Shown: one piece after another, positions 9,299 through 18,717 of the stretch | How positions within the stretch are numbered: position 1 is the stretch's first letter | How the letters are laid out: each line of letters opens with the position of its first letter | NCBI GenBank assembly: GCA_013115125.1 | Contig: JABANN010000456.1 | Coordinates: 1-28,054 of the forward strand | From: Perkinsus olseni | Lineage: Eukaryota > Perkinsozoa > Perkinsida | Reading direction: 5' to 3' | Length of the DNA: 28,054 nucleotides | Notes under the pieces: model-generated | The model's database searches: none | What the model saw: only the letters and a program-made list of their open reading frames with translations | Told to the model about the DNA's origin: nothing | Translations under genes and position numbers: made by a program

Positions 9299-9830
9299 CA
9301 GAAATGAACTGGAAAAATCGGAAAACTCAGAAAAAAAACGGAAAATTCCACGAAAAATATCGAAAATTCCCGTCGCGATTGATGATATTTCAGTCAACTT
9401 TCGATGAACTTTTTTTCAGAATTTTCTTCAACGGCAGAGCATCTTTCCCAGGCGACAAAAAAATAAGAAGGGAGGGAAAATGCAGCCGAAAATTCTCCGG
9501 AAAGTTTTTCCGAAAATTACCGTGAGAGGGGCCACGCTCGCCAGAACTCACAAGCGACATAATAACAAGAAGACAGGAAAAAGCCAAAAATTTCCGGAAA
9601 TTTTCGCAAGAAATTCGCCACGCAACTTTGAACTCAACAGTCAAAAAATCCCGAAAACTGATTGGTCACGCGACCCGCACGCGGAAGATTTTGAAAGATA
9701 CTCATGGCGACACGATAGCACACACTAACCTATGATACTTCAGATGCACAAAAACAATATTCTAACCAAATTTTTCACAATGAAAAAAACGCTTCGCTCC
9801 GCCTTTTTGTAATTTCGTGGCGCAGTGACG
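9299..9830. other. A-rich spacer between the transporter and the 6TM-PAS gene
   Basis: Dominated by GAAAA/TTTTC stretches. Carries motif 4 at 9811-9829, the motif GCTTCGCTCCGC at 9791-9802, and motif 1 variants near 9698 (AAAGATACTC) and 9724. I see no gene; short frames on both strands have no coding character. It presumably holds the promoter of the transporter and the 3' end of the upstream gene. Confidence 0.5.
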
Positions 9831-12800
9831 CTACACCCAACTTTCCGCCTCTTCGTCTTCCCCATCTTTTACCATCTCCAACGGCAATTCTCGAATTGTC
9901 TTCAAATTTTTCTGCAAACCCAAACTCATCGCTCCGCTTTCTCCTACCATCCCAAACAAAATCTTGCAATCTTGGCTAGCTTGCATTTCCTCAACGCCCT
10001 CAAACCTCAACACAGTCGGCCGCCTCTCAGCGCCCGTCAGCCTCGGCGACACAATTTTCGACGCTTGCTTCGTCGAGATCATCTCCACGTCAATCAGCGC
10101 TTCCTCGACAGCTCTCGCCGGCCGCTTCGACGCATCCAAGCTCGGCCCACGCTCATGCAAATCGCGCGCGCCCTGGTGATCGATTTCCTCCTTTCTCCGA
10201 CCTTCCAATTCTCGTATAAGGCCTCGCAGCTCCTCGACACGGTCCCTCAGGCGACAACACAACGCCGTATCGATCCAGTCTGCCTCAGCATCCCCCAGTA
10301 GCGAATCGTCACCAGTGGAAATTCCACCGCTCGAAAGATTAGCTTTTCTCAAAGCCAAGATATATCTTTCTCTTGACAACGAATTCTCGTCGTCGGAAAA
10401 TTTATCATGAAAATCTGCTGTTCCAAAATCTGCGTCCGCAAACGCTTCAAATTTTACCCCGAACATTTCCACGTCCAAACAGCGGCGTTGGGAAGTCTCC
10501 GTGACATAACAGAATCGGAGGTGAATCAACTTGGCCGGTTCGGCACTGAAAGAAGGGAAAATTAACCGTGAATTGAGTAAAAAGGATTAATATTTAATAA
10601 ACTTGCAGTCGAAATTAAAACTGCGCAATTTATTTTCCCGGCAATCTACTGTGTGCGCCAGTTTGATACGAAAATGACATTTATGCTTTTACACGACTCT
10701 CGATGGAATCCCGGGATGAATCATACCTCAAATGGAAGGCAATCGTGATATCAATCCAAACCGTGACCAAGTTCAAATCGATCAACCGTTTCGCGGAAGA
10801 TACCACCGGAAAACCGTTTCGCGACGAAAATCACTGTGCCATTTTCGATACGCAAGTTGTGTTTTTCCATCAATCAAAATTGGTTGTAATTTAATAACAG
10901 TTAAAATGAGAAACAACCGTTGCAATTTGATTTTATTCGAGCTGACAAAAGTTCACGTGCTTCGCTCCGCTGCGCTCGAAACGAAAAATTTCCACCATGA
11001 ATCACAGAGCTTGGCACACCTCCCCCCAACTGCTGCGCGGTATGCCGTCCAATACACACAATAAGTGCATCGAACGCCCGCACGGCGAAGGATTCCTGTA
11101 CAGCGTTTCCGAATCTATATTACCCCAGCATCGACCTAAGATTCGCTTTGACCTTATACAGTGTCCGCGCCCATAGAACACGCTGTCAACATGACGATGT
11201 AAAAAGCGCGCGCCCCAGATCGATCGAAAACCGTTTCACCCCTCATTATTACCAATTATTTCCCTCACTTCCCAGGAGCCGCATGTAGTTGTAAAATCTT
11301 TCATACTCGCTCTCCCGTCTGTTCGGCGCCGTCCGCGTCCAAGATTCTCCGTCAACCTCGTCAGCTCCCAACAGCGACAAAAGATTCATCCCAAGCATAT
11401 TCATTTGCCCGCCGAAAAACTCATCCAACTTCTTATTATCATTATCAATAATTTCGAAAGATTCTCCTCCTACCACGAAAACCGTATCAAAAACCGCCGC
11501 TAATAATCTTCGCTGTGCGCTGTAAAACGGTTTCACTTTCCTATGCAGCGCCATCTCCGAACGGACCGTTCGACCCTGGATGAACCTATGTCGCCAGCCG
11601 ATGTCGCATCTTCTCAGCGCCAAGAAAATCACCAAAGATATCAACGCCAGGGCAGCGACGTGAAGGAGAATGTATTCCCACCAGGTCTGATAGGGCTCCT
11701 CACTTAGCAAAATTAAATACAAAAAAAATAAACAAATCGTGTAGCAGAGCAACATGAAGACCTTAAAGACGCTCAGACGTCCGCACAGACTGGCTGACGT
11801 GAGTCCGAAGATGGCCACCAGAACCGCAACCCCCTCGTCGTACAGAGCCGGCCCGTGATTGTCCTCATCCTTCCAACCCGTAAAAAATTCTATAAGGACT
11901 TGAGCTCGTTGCGAATCGAGAAGCGTATAAAAGACATGATGCATAATAAAAATAACCGCACCAATTTCGACGAATTTTTGAAAACACTCACAGGCCCGCA
12001 GCGTCCAATGGGCCACCCCAAGATAGATCAAACTGATCAGCAAATTGAGAATGAAAAACTGACCAGCAACCCCCGGCCAGAACTTGGATACTGCTTGGTC
12101 GCGAGAGTCGACCAGTGAGATATATCGAAACAAGAAAAGGGCGATCAAGGCCAACAACCGCATCTGAAAAAAATGCAAAAACGAGTTGCTTCGCTCCGCC
12201 TAACTTGCGGCAAACTAGCGGGAAGATACGACAATCCCCGATTAAAATTTCCGCCAGAATTTTCGCACACCCAGCGGTTCGCGAAAACCGTTTCTCGTCA
12301 GCGACGATTCCGTTGCTGTTCGCTCGCTTGCTTGCCGGCTTGCAGTAAAAGTCACCGCTTCACTCTTACGAGCTTCCATCACACAACGCCGTTCCCGTCT
12401 ACAAAAATTCATAGTCAAATTACTTCAAAAACTTCAAAAACGATTTTCCAACGTCCATTAATTTTTCCCTTTTAATTTTTTGTTGAGAATAAGAGAGAGA
12501 ATCAAATACGTAATCAGTAAATTTCTGACGAACGCGCCTCCAGAATTTCGAGCAAGGGATTGCCATGGCTCACGGTAGTCTTCTATCCTATCTGTCCAGA
12601 CAGCAGCGACCGTCACGCGCCACGAAATCTCATTTTCAGAGGGCCCTCTCACAGAAGCAACCTCAGCTCACACTACATGAGAAAAGCTCCGTTACATACA
12701 CTGATGAGCTGATGGAAGATTTTTCAACCGCTTCTAAAATTACCCGAAAATTCCCGAAAAAATTACGCTCCTAGGCGGGATCTAAAAATTTCAATCCGTC

Positions 12801-13293
12801 GCAAGAAAACCCGAAATTTTAGTGCTTCCACACAATACCTATATTCATATAAAGCGCCAAAGAAAACTCCCCGGAAAAAAATTTTCCAGGCAAAATTTTT
12901 TCGGAAAGAAAATTTTCCCGACCATCCCTCCGCTACTACCATTGTTGCGGTTCGAAGTGAATCCAAGAATCCTTGTTGGTCGTGTTTGTAAACATTATAT
13001 TCCCTCTCAACCCCGAGGGGCTCGAACCTCGGAAATATCTTTTCGAACAGCGTCTCTCTGGGCCATTCATCTCTATAATAAACCCAGGGCTCGGGAAGGG
13101 CTTTAGCGGAGCGATCCGTTTTTTCTTTCTCATTTTTCCGCACCAGCAGGGCGCTAGTACTGCCAGCCCGTGAACTGTCCATCTCGTCTGGTATTTCTCG
13201 CGCGCCACGAAATTGATCGATCGGCGGGCGGGAGCTGTGAGAGGCAGGCTCGAGGTCTACCGAGGAGGGCATAGGAAAATCTCCCAAAAACAA
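9831..13293 (-). CDS. Six-helix membrane protein with a PAS-like domain
   Basis: Three exons are well supported by matching phases and GT-AG ends: 12591-12530, 12163-11253 and 10545-9831. The middle exon, counted from its MRLLALIALF, has six hydrophobic helices (about 2-18, 33-53, 63-82, 108-127, 132-152, 161-183). A PAS-like segment follows from about 217 (RRLLAAVFDTVFVV) to 270 (LLSLLGADE). The last exon continues with AEPAKLIHLRFCYV, fitting the rest of the PAS fold, then a Glu/Arg-rich coiled coil and an acidic tail. Membrane-anchored PAS proteins usually sense a ligand or redox state; the ligand here is unknown. The N-terminal part (about 13293-12955, hydrophilic, with FEPLGVEREYNVYK) is likely exon 1, but its junctions to 12591 are unresolved. 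The stop at 9831 lies in GTGTAG, which could instead be a donor site. The plus-strand frame at 9825-10301 is a shadow. Confidence 0.65.
10546..11252 (-). other. Long intron of the 6TM-PAS gene, mosaic of shared motifs
   Basis: 707 nt between the donor TTG|GTAATAATG and the acceptor TTTCAG. It carries motif 3 (11195-11226), a motif 1 variant GAATCTTAGGTCGATGCTG (near 11133) and a GCTTCGCTCCGC block (near 10970) that recurs at 9791 and 12187. I see no exon inside that keeps phase. Confidence 0.5.
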
Positions 13294-13640
13294 ACTCTTC
13301 TCGGAAAAATATCTTTAAGCTGCGCCCGAGACTAGCTTCAACCTTAGATACGCCTCGCTAATAATAATAATAATACAATACTCGAGCGACCACGCACCTT
13401 CTCATCGTCGTCTGCAACTACGTCCACCCCTCATCTCACCCGAGAACAGGACCGTCCTTGAGACTTTCCAGAATGCTCGGGTCCTAGGCAAAGCAAGCGC
13501 ATGAGGTTCCGCGTCGAAGTGAGGTGCCCCTCCAAGTGAGTGAGAGCCCGCCTAGTCCGCCCAGGCCGGCGATCACCCCGAAATTATTAAGCAACTCGAA
13601 GCCGACCTCAATCACGCCAGAAGATACTCTAAAGATACTT

Positions 13641-13750
13641 CTACTGTGCAGGTTGTTGTTGTTGTTGTTGTTGTTGTTGCTGTTGGGCGGCCATCTTCTG
13701 CTGCATCACCGCCATGCACATTTCCAAATTTTGACGTTTTTCGCCTAGGA
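13641..13750 (-). CDS. Poly-Gln exon fragment
   Basis: The minus strand reads LEMCMAVMQQKMAA, then about 11 Gln (the (TTG)n microsatellite at 13652-13680), then PAQ and a stop. The Met/Gln-rich lead-in looks like a helix. The exon may start at an acceptor in CGTAG near 13757. Just downstream, GTATCTTTAG (motif 1) follows the stop. No family recognised; it could be the end of a short protein upstream of the 6TM-PAS gene. Confidence 0.35.
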
Positions 13751-13852
13751 CCTACGCATGATACCAACTTCTCACCAAATCTTGAGACTATGGGGTTTTC
13801 GGAGAAAGAGCAGAGATCGCGTCATCCGCGCTACTCGACGAACAAATGCCCT

Positions 13853-14010
13853 ATCTACATAACACAATGGAGCTGTGCTCATACTAGCTTCGCATTATCA
13901 ATCCATTCTCTCAACTACTCCACCTTTCTATCTACTCTATCTCGTTCACTATGAGCCCAATCTACTTATGTTGTGTTCTACAACCACGTCTGGCACAACG
14001 AGATAGCGCA
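13853..14010 (+). repeat. Dispersed repeat, copy A
   Basis: About 155 bp, roughly 80% alike by eye to the reverse complement of 20571-20731. Shared blocks include CTACATAACACAATGGAGCT, TACTAGCTTCGCATT and CACTATGAGCCCAATCTACT. Because of it, both loci encode the same short peptide (MSPIYLCCVLQ) in one frame; that is repeat sequence, not a gene. Confidence 0.8.
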
Positions 14011-14560
14011 GTTATGTCACCAACCCAGACCAACTCTACGCATCTTAGGTCGATGCTAGTAGGATGCAAAACTGGTCAACACGAGGCATTTTTCTCGCCC
14101 CATATAGGCAGAACAGTGACGAGTCACCGACATAGACTACGGTTCCCGAGCGGGATCAGACTACAGAAAAGAGCTCGCGCTGCCGACTTCATCATTCTAC
14201 ATCTCGAAAATGCTCTCGCCGCTCTCACGTATCTCTACACGAGTCATCTATGCTGTGACGCCTGTACTGTCAACATCAATCCTGACCATGTCTGGCCCAA
14301 TCCAACGGCATAGCAACGACTACCGAGATTTTCGTCAAGTCCGCAGCGATAGATACTGTGTTTTACAGAGCCACTCGACCGCCCTTCTCGTTCCCTGGGG
14401 CATACCGTCCTCGTTTTTGCATATGAGAATTTTTTTTGTTACGGCCAATACGAAAAACACATCTCACTTCGCGTCTCACGGGTAAAACCAGAGAAAAGGT
14501 AAAGCAGGTAAAGCAGAGATAACCATGGCAAAGTCTACAAGCGTGATATCGCCCATCAAA

Positions 14561-15803
14561 ATTCTGGAACCGTCCTCCCAGTTCTTCCTCTTCGAAGGAT
14601 GACTGCTGATTTTTTTTACGCTCCGTACCGCTATTTCTTAACTCATGCTTGAAACCACTCATTTCCTGTAGTTTTGGAGAAATTACAATAATTGAGAATT
14701 GGAGAATTCTTAGAGGAAAAATCGGAGTTGACGAAATTCGCCCCCTCCGTACCTTCGCGAGACTGCCAATATTTCCATTGATCATCCCTGATCGATCCTC
14801 GCAGTGTTTCTGAGCTGCCGCGGTCGGTTTCTCGACAAAATATCTAACAAACACCCTGGCGTGATACAGGTTAACCTAAGATACGCATTCTCACCCCGTT
14901 CCAACGTTCAACAAAACTCTATCGACCTCGCACGCTTTACCTGATAGAAACACAGACCCCGGTTCGATCCCGGCACCCCGCATTTTTATTACCTCGAACA
15001 TAAACAGAATTACTAAGCGGCACCAAAGTCTCCTTCCCTTCGTCCTTATCGGCGCTCACTCCTCCCAACGCCCGAGCACTCATATCATACCTGTCGAAAT
15101 TTTATGCTACTTTTACTGCCACAACCAGTTACTACGCTTGCTGAGCAACTCTGAGCTTGGTAATGGTGTCTGTCAATTGACCGACCTCCTGAACAAGACA
15201 GAATCGATGATGCCACGAAGAACTATTTTCAAGTTCTTCGAAACGACCAAAATCACCAAGTAAAAAAACATTCGAACCATCACAGGGTTCGGCGGATCAT
15301 CAGAGAATCTTCAAGCAACTTGAACAAAGCTCTGCTCAGCCCTTCCGAACGGACCTCGCGGGACAATTCTCGCTTAGGTCGTTGAAAATACTTTCGATCA
15401 GTCGTACCACGGTAAAAAATTAGGAGAATCCAATGATTTTGAAGCCCTAGATTTTCTCTATACCTACGGTAGTACACGATAAACGTTGGTTCGCTGCCCA
15501 ATTCCGAGCTATCCGAAGCGGCCCGATCCTCGGGGCGTGGTATTTGACATTGTCATTCCTGCATCCCGGCATAGTGGTTGCCTCATTTTTGCATGTGGCC
15601 ATCCGTAAATGATATTTTCTACTCCCATTGACCTAAGATATTCCTCGTCGCAATTACCAGTCACAAATTTTCATGACGTAAAATTATAATCATAACCTAA
15701 CTACCTGTTCAAGTTTTTGTTTGTGCTGATTGAGCTCAGGAAGAGACAACTGCGTCGGGTTGACGGTTGACGGTGGCGAGGAAGTGGCTGCCGCTGCGGA
15801 CAT
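14561..15803 (-). CDS. PFDN5: Prefoldin subunit 5
   Basis: Subunit of the hexameric prefoldin chaperone that holds unfolded actin and tubulin for the cytosolic chaperonin. Exons: 15803-15705, 15188-15136, 15090-14993, 14940-14895, 14855-14753 and 14665 onward; all GT-AG with matching phases. Family marks: LSLPELNQHKQKLEQ, then EVGQLTDTITKLRVAQQ (first coiled coil), LVPLSNSVYVRG, VDRVLLNVGTG and FVRYFVEKPTAAAQKH, then NGNIGSLAK and the second helix. The first 133 residues end at 14753, close to the usual total of about 150. The end is uncertain: the last exon stays open past a Glu-rich stretch (about 14580) to a stop at 14363, so either a long tail or an unseen intron. Start chosen at MSAAAATSS because it directly precedes the conserved N-terminal helix. 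Intron 1 is 516 nt, intron 3 has a T-arm-like core, intron 4 (39 nt) contains motif 1. Confidence 0.85.
14856..14894 (-). repeat. Prefoldin intron 4 (39 nt) with motif 1 inside
   Basis: Starts GTGAGAATGC, then GTATCTTAGGTT followed by AACCTGTATCACGCCAG. AGGTTAACCT in the middle is a perfect palindrome. Here motif 1 does not end at the acceptor, unlike transporter intron 13. Both exon sides (LLNVGTG and FVRYFVEK) are conserved in prefoldin 5, so the intron is secure. Confidence 0.8.
14941..14992 (-). repeat. Prefoldin intron 3 (52 nt) with a T-arm-like core
   Basis: On the plus strand 14957-14975 reads CCCCGGTTCGATCCCGGCA, a B box with a 4-bp stem around TTCGATC, followed by ACCCCGCA like a tRNA 3' end. 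It is inverted relative to the gene. No matching 5' tRNA half is present, so it is not a tRNA gene. Confidence 0.65.
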
Positions 15804-16196
15804 CGTTAATGGGAACAAAACTGTGCACCACGACTGATATGATAGATCATACGAAACGCAGGCGAAACGCTTCTCAATCATCCCCGGCCATTTCCCACTC
15901 GCTCGTAAGAGTGAAACCATCGCTGTGTCGAACTCGACGAATAATAACACTAAACTCTAATACCCTCTATACGCGAAAATATCATGTTTCTAATATTTTC
16001 CACTACAATACGAAAATATAATATACTTTACCTCCACCACCCTCCTGCAGGCTCGCGTCCTCGTTTACTATGACCAGTGAGCAGCCCAGGGCGATCAAAT
16101 GACGGTAGTTTTCCTCTACATTCGACCCAGATTAATACGCTACTAATAACACGGCCCAGCAAGCCTTAGTAACAGCGTCTCCATCAACATCATGAT

Positions 16197-16481
16197 TCAA
16201 GGCTTATCTTTCTGCTGGATCGTGCCGTAGTCACGGTCAAAATCATTTCTCAACGGCCTCATCTCGCCACGAGTCGGTCTGACGTCCTGGGTTGTCCCTT
16301 TCCGCATGTCAACCGCAAAGTCCAGAAGCCCGGCAACAGGGTTGGCAACCCACTTTCCCAAAGTCACAGCGCCACGTAAAGCATCTTCTTTGACGAAGTT
16401 GTTGCGCTCAAGACTCTGGTGGCTGATCAGATTGCTGCTGTTCCCTATGACGAACAATGTCACCCCTAAGACACGTCGCAT
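16197..16481 (-). CDS. Small putative secreted protein
   Basis: 94 codons starting MRRVLGVTLFVIGNSSNLIS, a short basic start plus a hydrophobic core that fits a signal peptide. The body has RNNFVKEDALRG and ANPVAGLLDFAV, then a charged tail ending KDKP. A TTTTCAG acceptor-like site lies just upstream at about 16502, so this may be the last exon of a longer gene. The frame at 23403-23744 has a related block (RGNLVSSEE and GNPIEGLLDWAI). No known family recognised; small secreted proteins of this kind are common in parasites and could be effectors, but nothing here proves it. Confidence 0.5.
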   Translation of the reverse strand: MRRVLGVTLFVIGNSSNLISHQSLERNNFVKEDALRGAVTLGKWVANPVAGLLDFAVDMRKGTTQDVRPTRGEMRPLRNDFDRDYGTIQQKDKP

Positions 16482-17226
16482 TGGTACTTGGGTTCGCACA
16501 AACTGAAAAGATGAGACCCTTCGGAAGACCATCAAGCACGTTGTCTCGACGGACACGAAGAGGTCTTTCGAAAAACAATTTCTGAAACTCAGTACCACAA
16601 CTTACGCGTAAAAACTAATCCCAGAACGAATCATGAGTTTCCGAAGGATTACATTCTTCAGGAGGAAATTCTACAATTTTGCAAGATTTCTAATTCCCAA
16701 CTTCAATGGGAGATGTTAAGTTGGAAGGTGAAGAAGTGGGAAATTTTCTTCAAAATTTTGAATTGCACAATCCCTGAGGGCAATCACTAAGGCGGGCAAG
16801 AACCACCCTCGCGTGTGACACCAACGCGATAGGCGTGCATTTGGTAGAGTGCAAACAGCTTATATAGATTCTCCGAGACACTTCCCAAGACGGGAGGGAA
16901 GGGCCACCGGAAAACCCTTGACCGCGGTGGAAGGCAGAAACCCGGAAATTGTAAGCTCGTGCTTGTTCGTGTTGCTGTCTGAAGTTCCAACCAACTGCGC
17001 TTTCATCCACAAGGAATTGAGTCCTGGCGACTCTGCACAGGTCAATAAAGTTGTTATTCTCTACGACTTCGACGTCCAAGGGTCGCGTCGTGAACTACTC
17101 AGTGGCAGTTTTCATGCATTCACTCTTGAGTACGGTAGCCATGCTTGGCACGATTCAAGGGATCAAATCCGAGCCGGGCGATTGGTCTGAAGCACATTCT
17201 CAATACATGTCTATGAAGAGATTCTC
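16482..17226. other. Region open in several frames, strand undecided
   Basis: A plus frame (16849-17190) and three overlapping minus frames (16750-17079, 16787-16990, 16860-17045) are all open with ordinary residue composition, so the coding strand cannot be told by reading. A second plus frame begins at 17051 and contains MHSLLSTVAMLGTIQG, which is signal-peptide-like. One of these probably belongs to a real gene. Confidence 0.3.
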
Positions 17227-17793
17227 TTATCGGGTGGAAACCGAATCACACAGTCTGACAAGGTGGATTATACAAATCGCGAGTGAAACGTTTATCAATG
17301 GCCTTAACCAGCCAAACGGACAAACAAACAGCGCCCACAAGCAGCAGCACAGGCTACCAATCAAAAGTAAGTAGTAATCGTTGTGGCTAATGTGGACGAA
17401 GAAGAAAGAAGGAGATGCCCGTCTCCATTCACGATGTGCGACAATTTTTGGGCGCGCGCTTTTGTCGGCGCAAGATTCAGCACGAAGTTTGATTTTGTGA
17501 ACCAAACTGTCCAAACTGCTTCCAGCGGTCTTGTGAGTCATATGAGGTCTATCCAGCACCCTCAGCGCTTCTGCAGAAGAAGTCCCGCTGTAGCTGCTGC
17601 TCCTGCTGCACCCGAACGGGGTCGAGTCAACCACTGTACCGACTTCTAGGCTCATCCTGTCTTTCTCCGATGAGAGGCTAAGCTTAGTGGCCGACGGTGA
17701 GCGAATCAATGATTTGACGTTAGACGGCAAAACGCGGCGGCTGTGTCCTCTCAGAGGACTCCTCTGTGGGTCAGAAAAAGGTTCAAACTCCAT
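17227..17793 (-). CDS. Ser/Arg-rich protein with C-terminal membrane segments
   Basis: 188 codons. Residues 1-130 are hydrophilic, rich in Ser, Arg and Lys, with many possible phosphorylation sites (SPSATKLSLSSEKDR). The last 50 residues hold two hydrophobic helices: LLLIGSLCCCLWALFVCPFG and PLINVSLAICIIHLVRL. That suggests a tail-anchored or hairpin membrane protein with a cytosolic N-terminus. It may be single-exon. No family recognised. It is the first gene of the minus-strand run; the next gene, from 18718, runs the other way. Confidence 0.5.
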   Translation of the reverse strand: MEFEPFSDPQRSPLRGHSRRVLPSNVKSLIRSPSATKLSLSSEKDRMSLEVGTVVDSTPFGCSRSSSYSGTSSAEALRVLDRPHMTHKTAGSSLDSLVHKIKLRAESCADKSARPKIVAHREWRRASPSFFFVHISHNDYYLLLIGSLCCCLWALFVCPFGWLRPLINVSLAICIIHLVRLCDSVSTR

Positions 17794-18105
17794 AGGAGTT
17801 ACTCCAATTCACCCTACTTAGCTCACATTCACTTGCTACATTTCTCAGAATCTACTCATGAAACGGTTTTGATTACACTTCCAATCTTTATGCATTGCCA
17901 TTATGCCGAACATATCCAAGAAACAGCTGCTGGTTTGTGATTTTTATTTAGGTCTTAGTCGCTCTTTTAGGAAATATTCTAACTTTATTTGGAGCACTGC
18001 AGTATGTTTGTGGAATCGCGAAGACAGCAGGTGAAAGATTGGATTACAGACGGCGAACCTGTCCGTATTGTGGTCCCAATCGGTCCGTCTCTTCGCACTC
18101 GGCCT

Positions 18106-18114
18106 TCATCATCG

Positions 18115-18147
<33 letters not shown>

Positions 18148-18148
18148 C
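18106..18148. repeat. (TCA)n microsatellite
   Basis: About 14 TCA units with one TCG interruption. It reads as poly-Ser on the plus strand (frame 17989-18207) and as poly-Asp on the minus strand. I see no gene around it, so it is listed only as a repeat. Confidence 0.9.
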
Positions 18149-18717
18149 GCTGGCGTGGGCAAGTATTGAGCGTTGACCAACTCTGCCACGCTCTTGCGTC
18201 GGCGTAGTTGCTGGACCGTCATGCTTCCCCGATTTCCCAGGTTGAGCAGCAGACTACCCGATTGTGATTCTGGCGAGCTGTCGACGACAGTCTGTCGTAC
18301 CTGATGGTTACGCAAGGCATCACCACAAATATAGCGTTCTGTTCAACACAACCTAAGGTGTTGGACGGATCCTAGGTCTTCGCCTTGAGTCTGCGCACAC
18401 TGGCACGCAGACGCATATTTTCTCGAAGCGAAAATACAAATCTTAGAGCGAGGAGTGCTCTCGCTCTACTCGATGGAGCTGCTATCGGTTGTAGCTGTGA
18501 AAGTAGCATAATTTCATCATGTCCATATTAATCGACTTCGACACGTACAATATTGAAGATGACAGAGGAGAAAAAAAGAAGGTTGACAAACCGCGGAGTA
18601 TCCTAAATAAGATACGCCACTGGATGAAGCGGTGTTGTCGTACGGCAAGGTTAAGCATGATAATAATAAATAGAAAGATACTCAGGTTTTTCGCGCTGCG
18701 AAAGATTCATCATAATC

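Noticed and set aside
9825-10301. 158-codon plus-strand frame
   Set aside because: Antisense to the last exon of the 6TM-PAS gene, whose frame continues the PAS-like domain and coiled coil.
14941-14992. tRNA gene at the T-arm-like sequence
   Set aside because: No matching 5' acceptor, D-arm or anticodon arm; it lies within a prefoldin intron.
15280-15501. 73-codon minus frame as a separate gene
   Set aside because: It lies wholly inside prefoldin intron 1, whose borders are set by the joined conserved helix (LEQ then EVGQLTDT).
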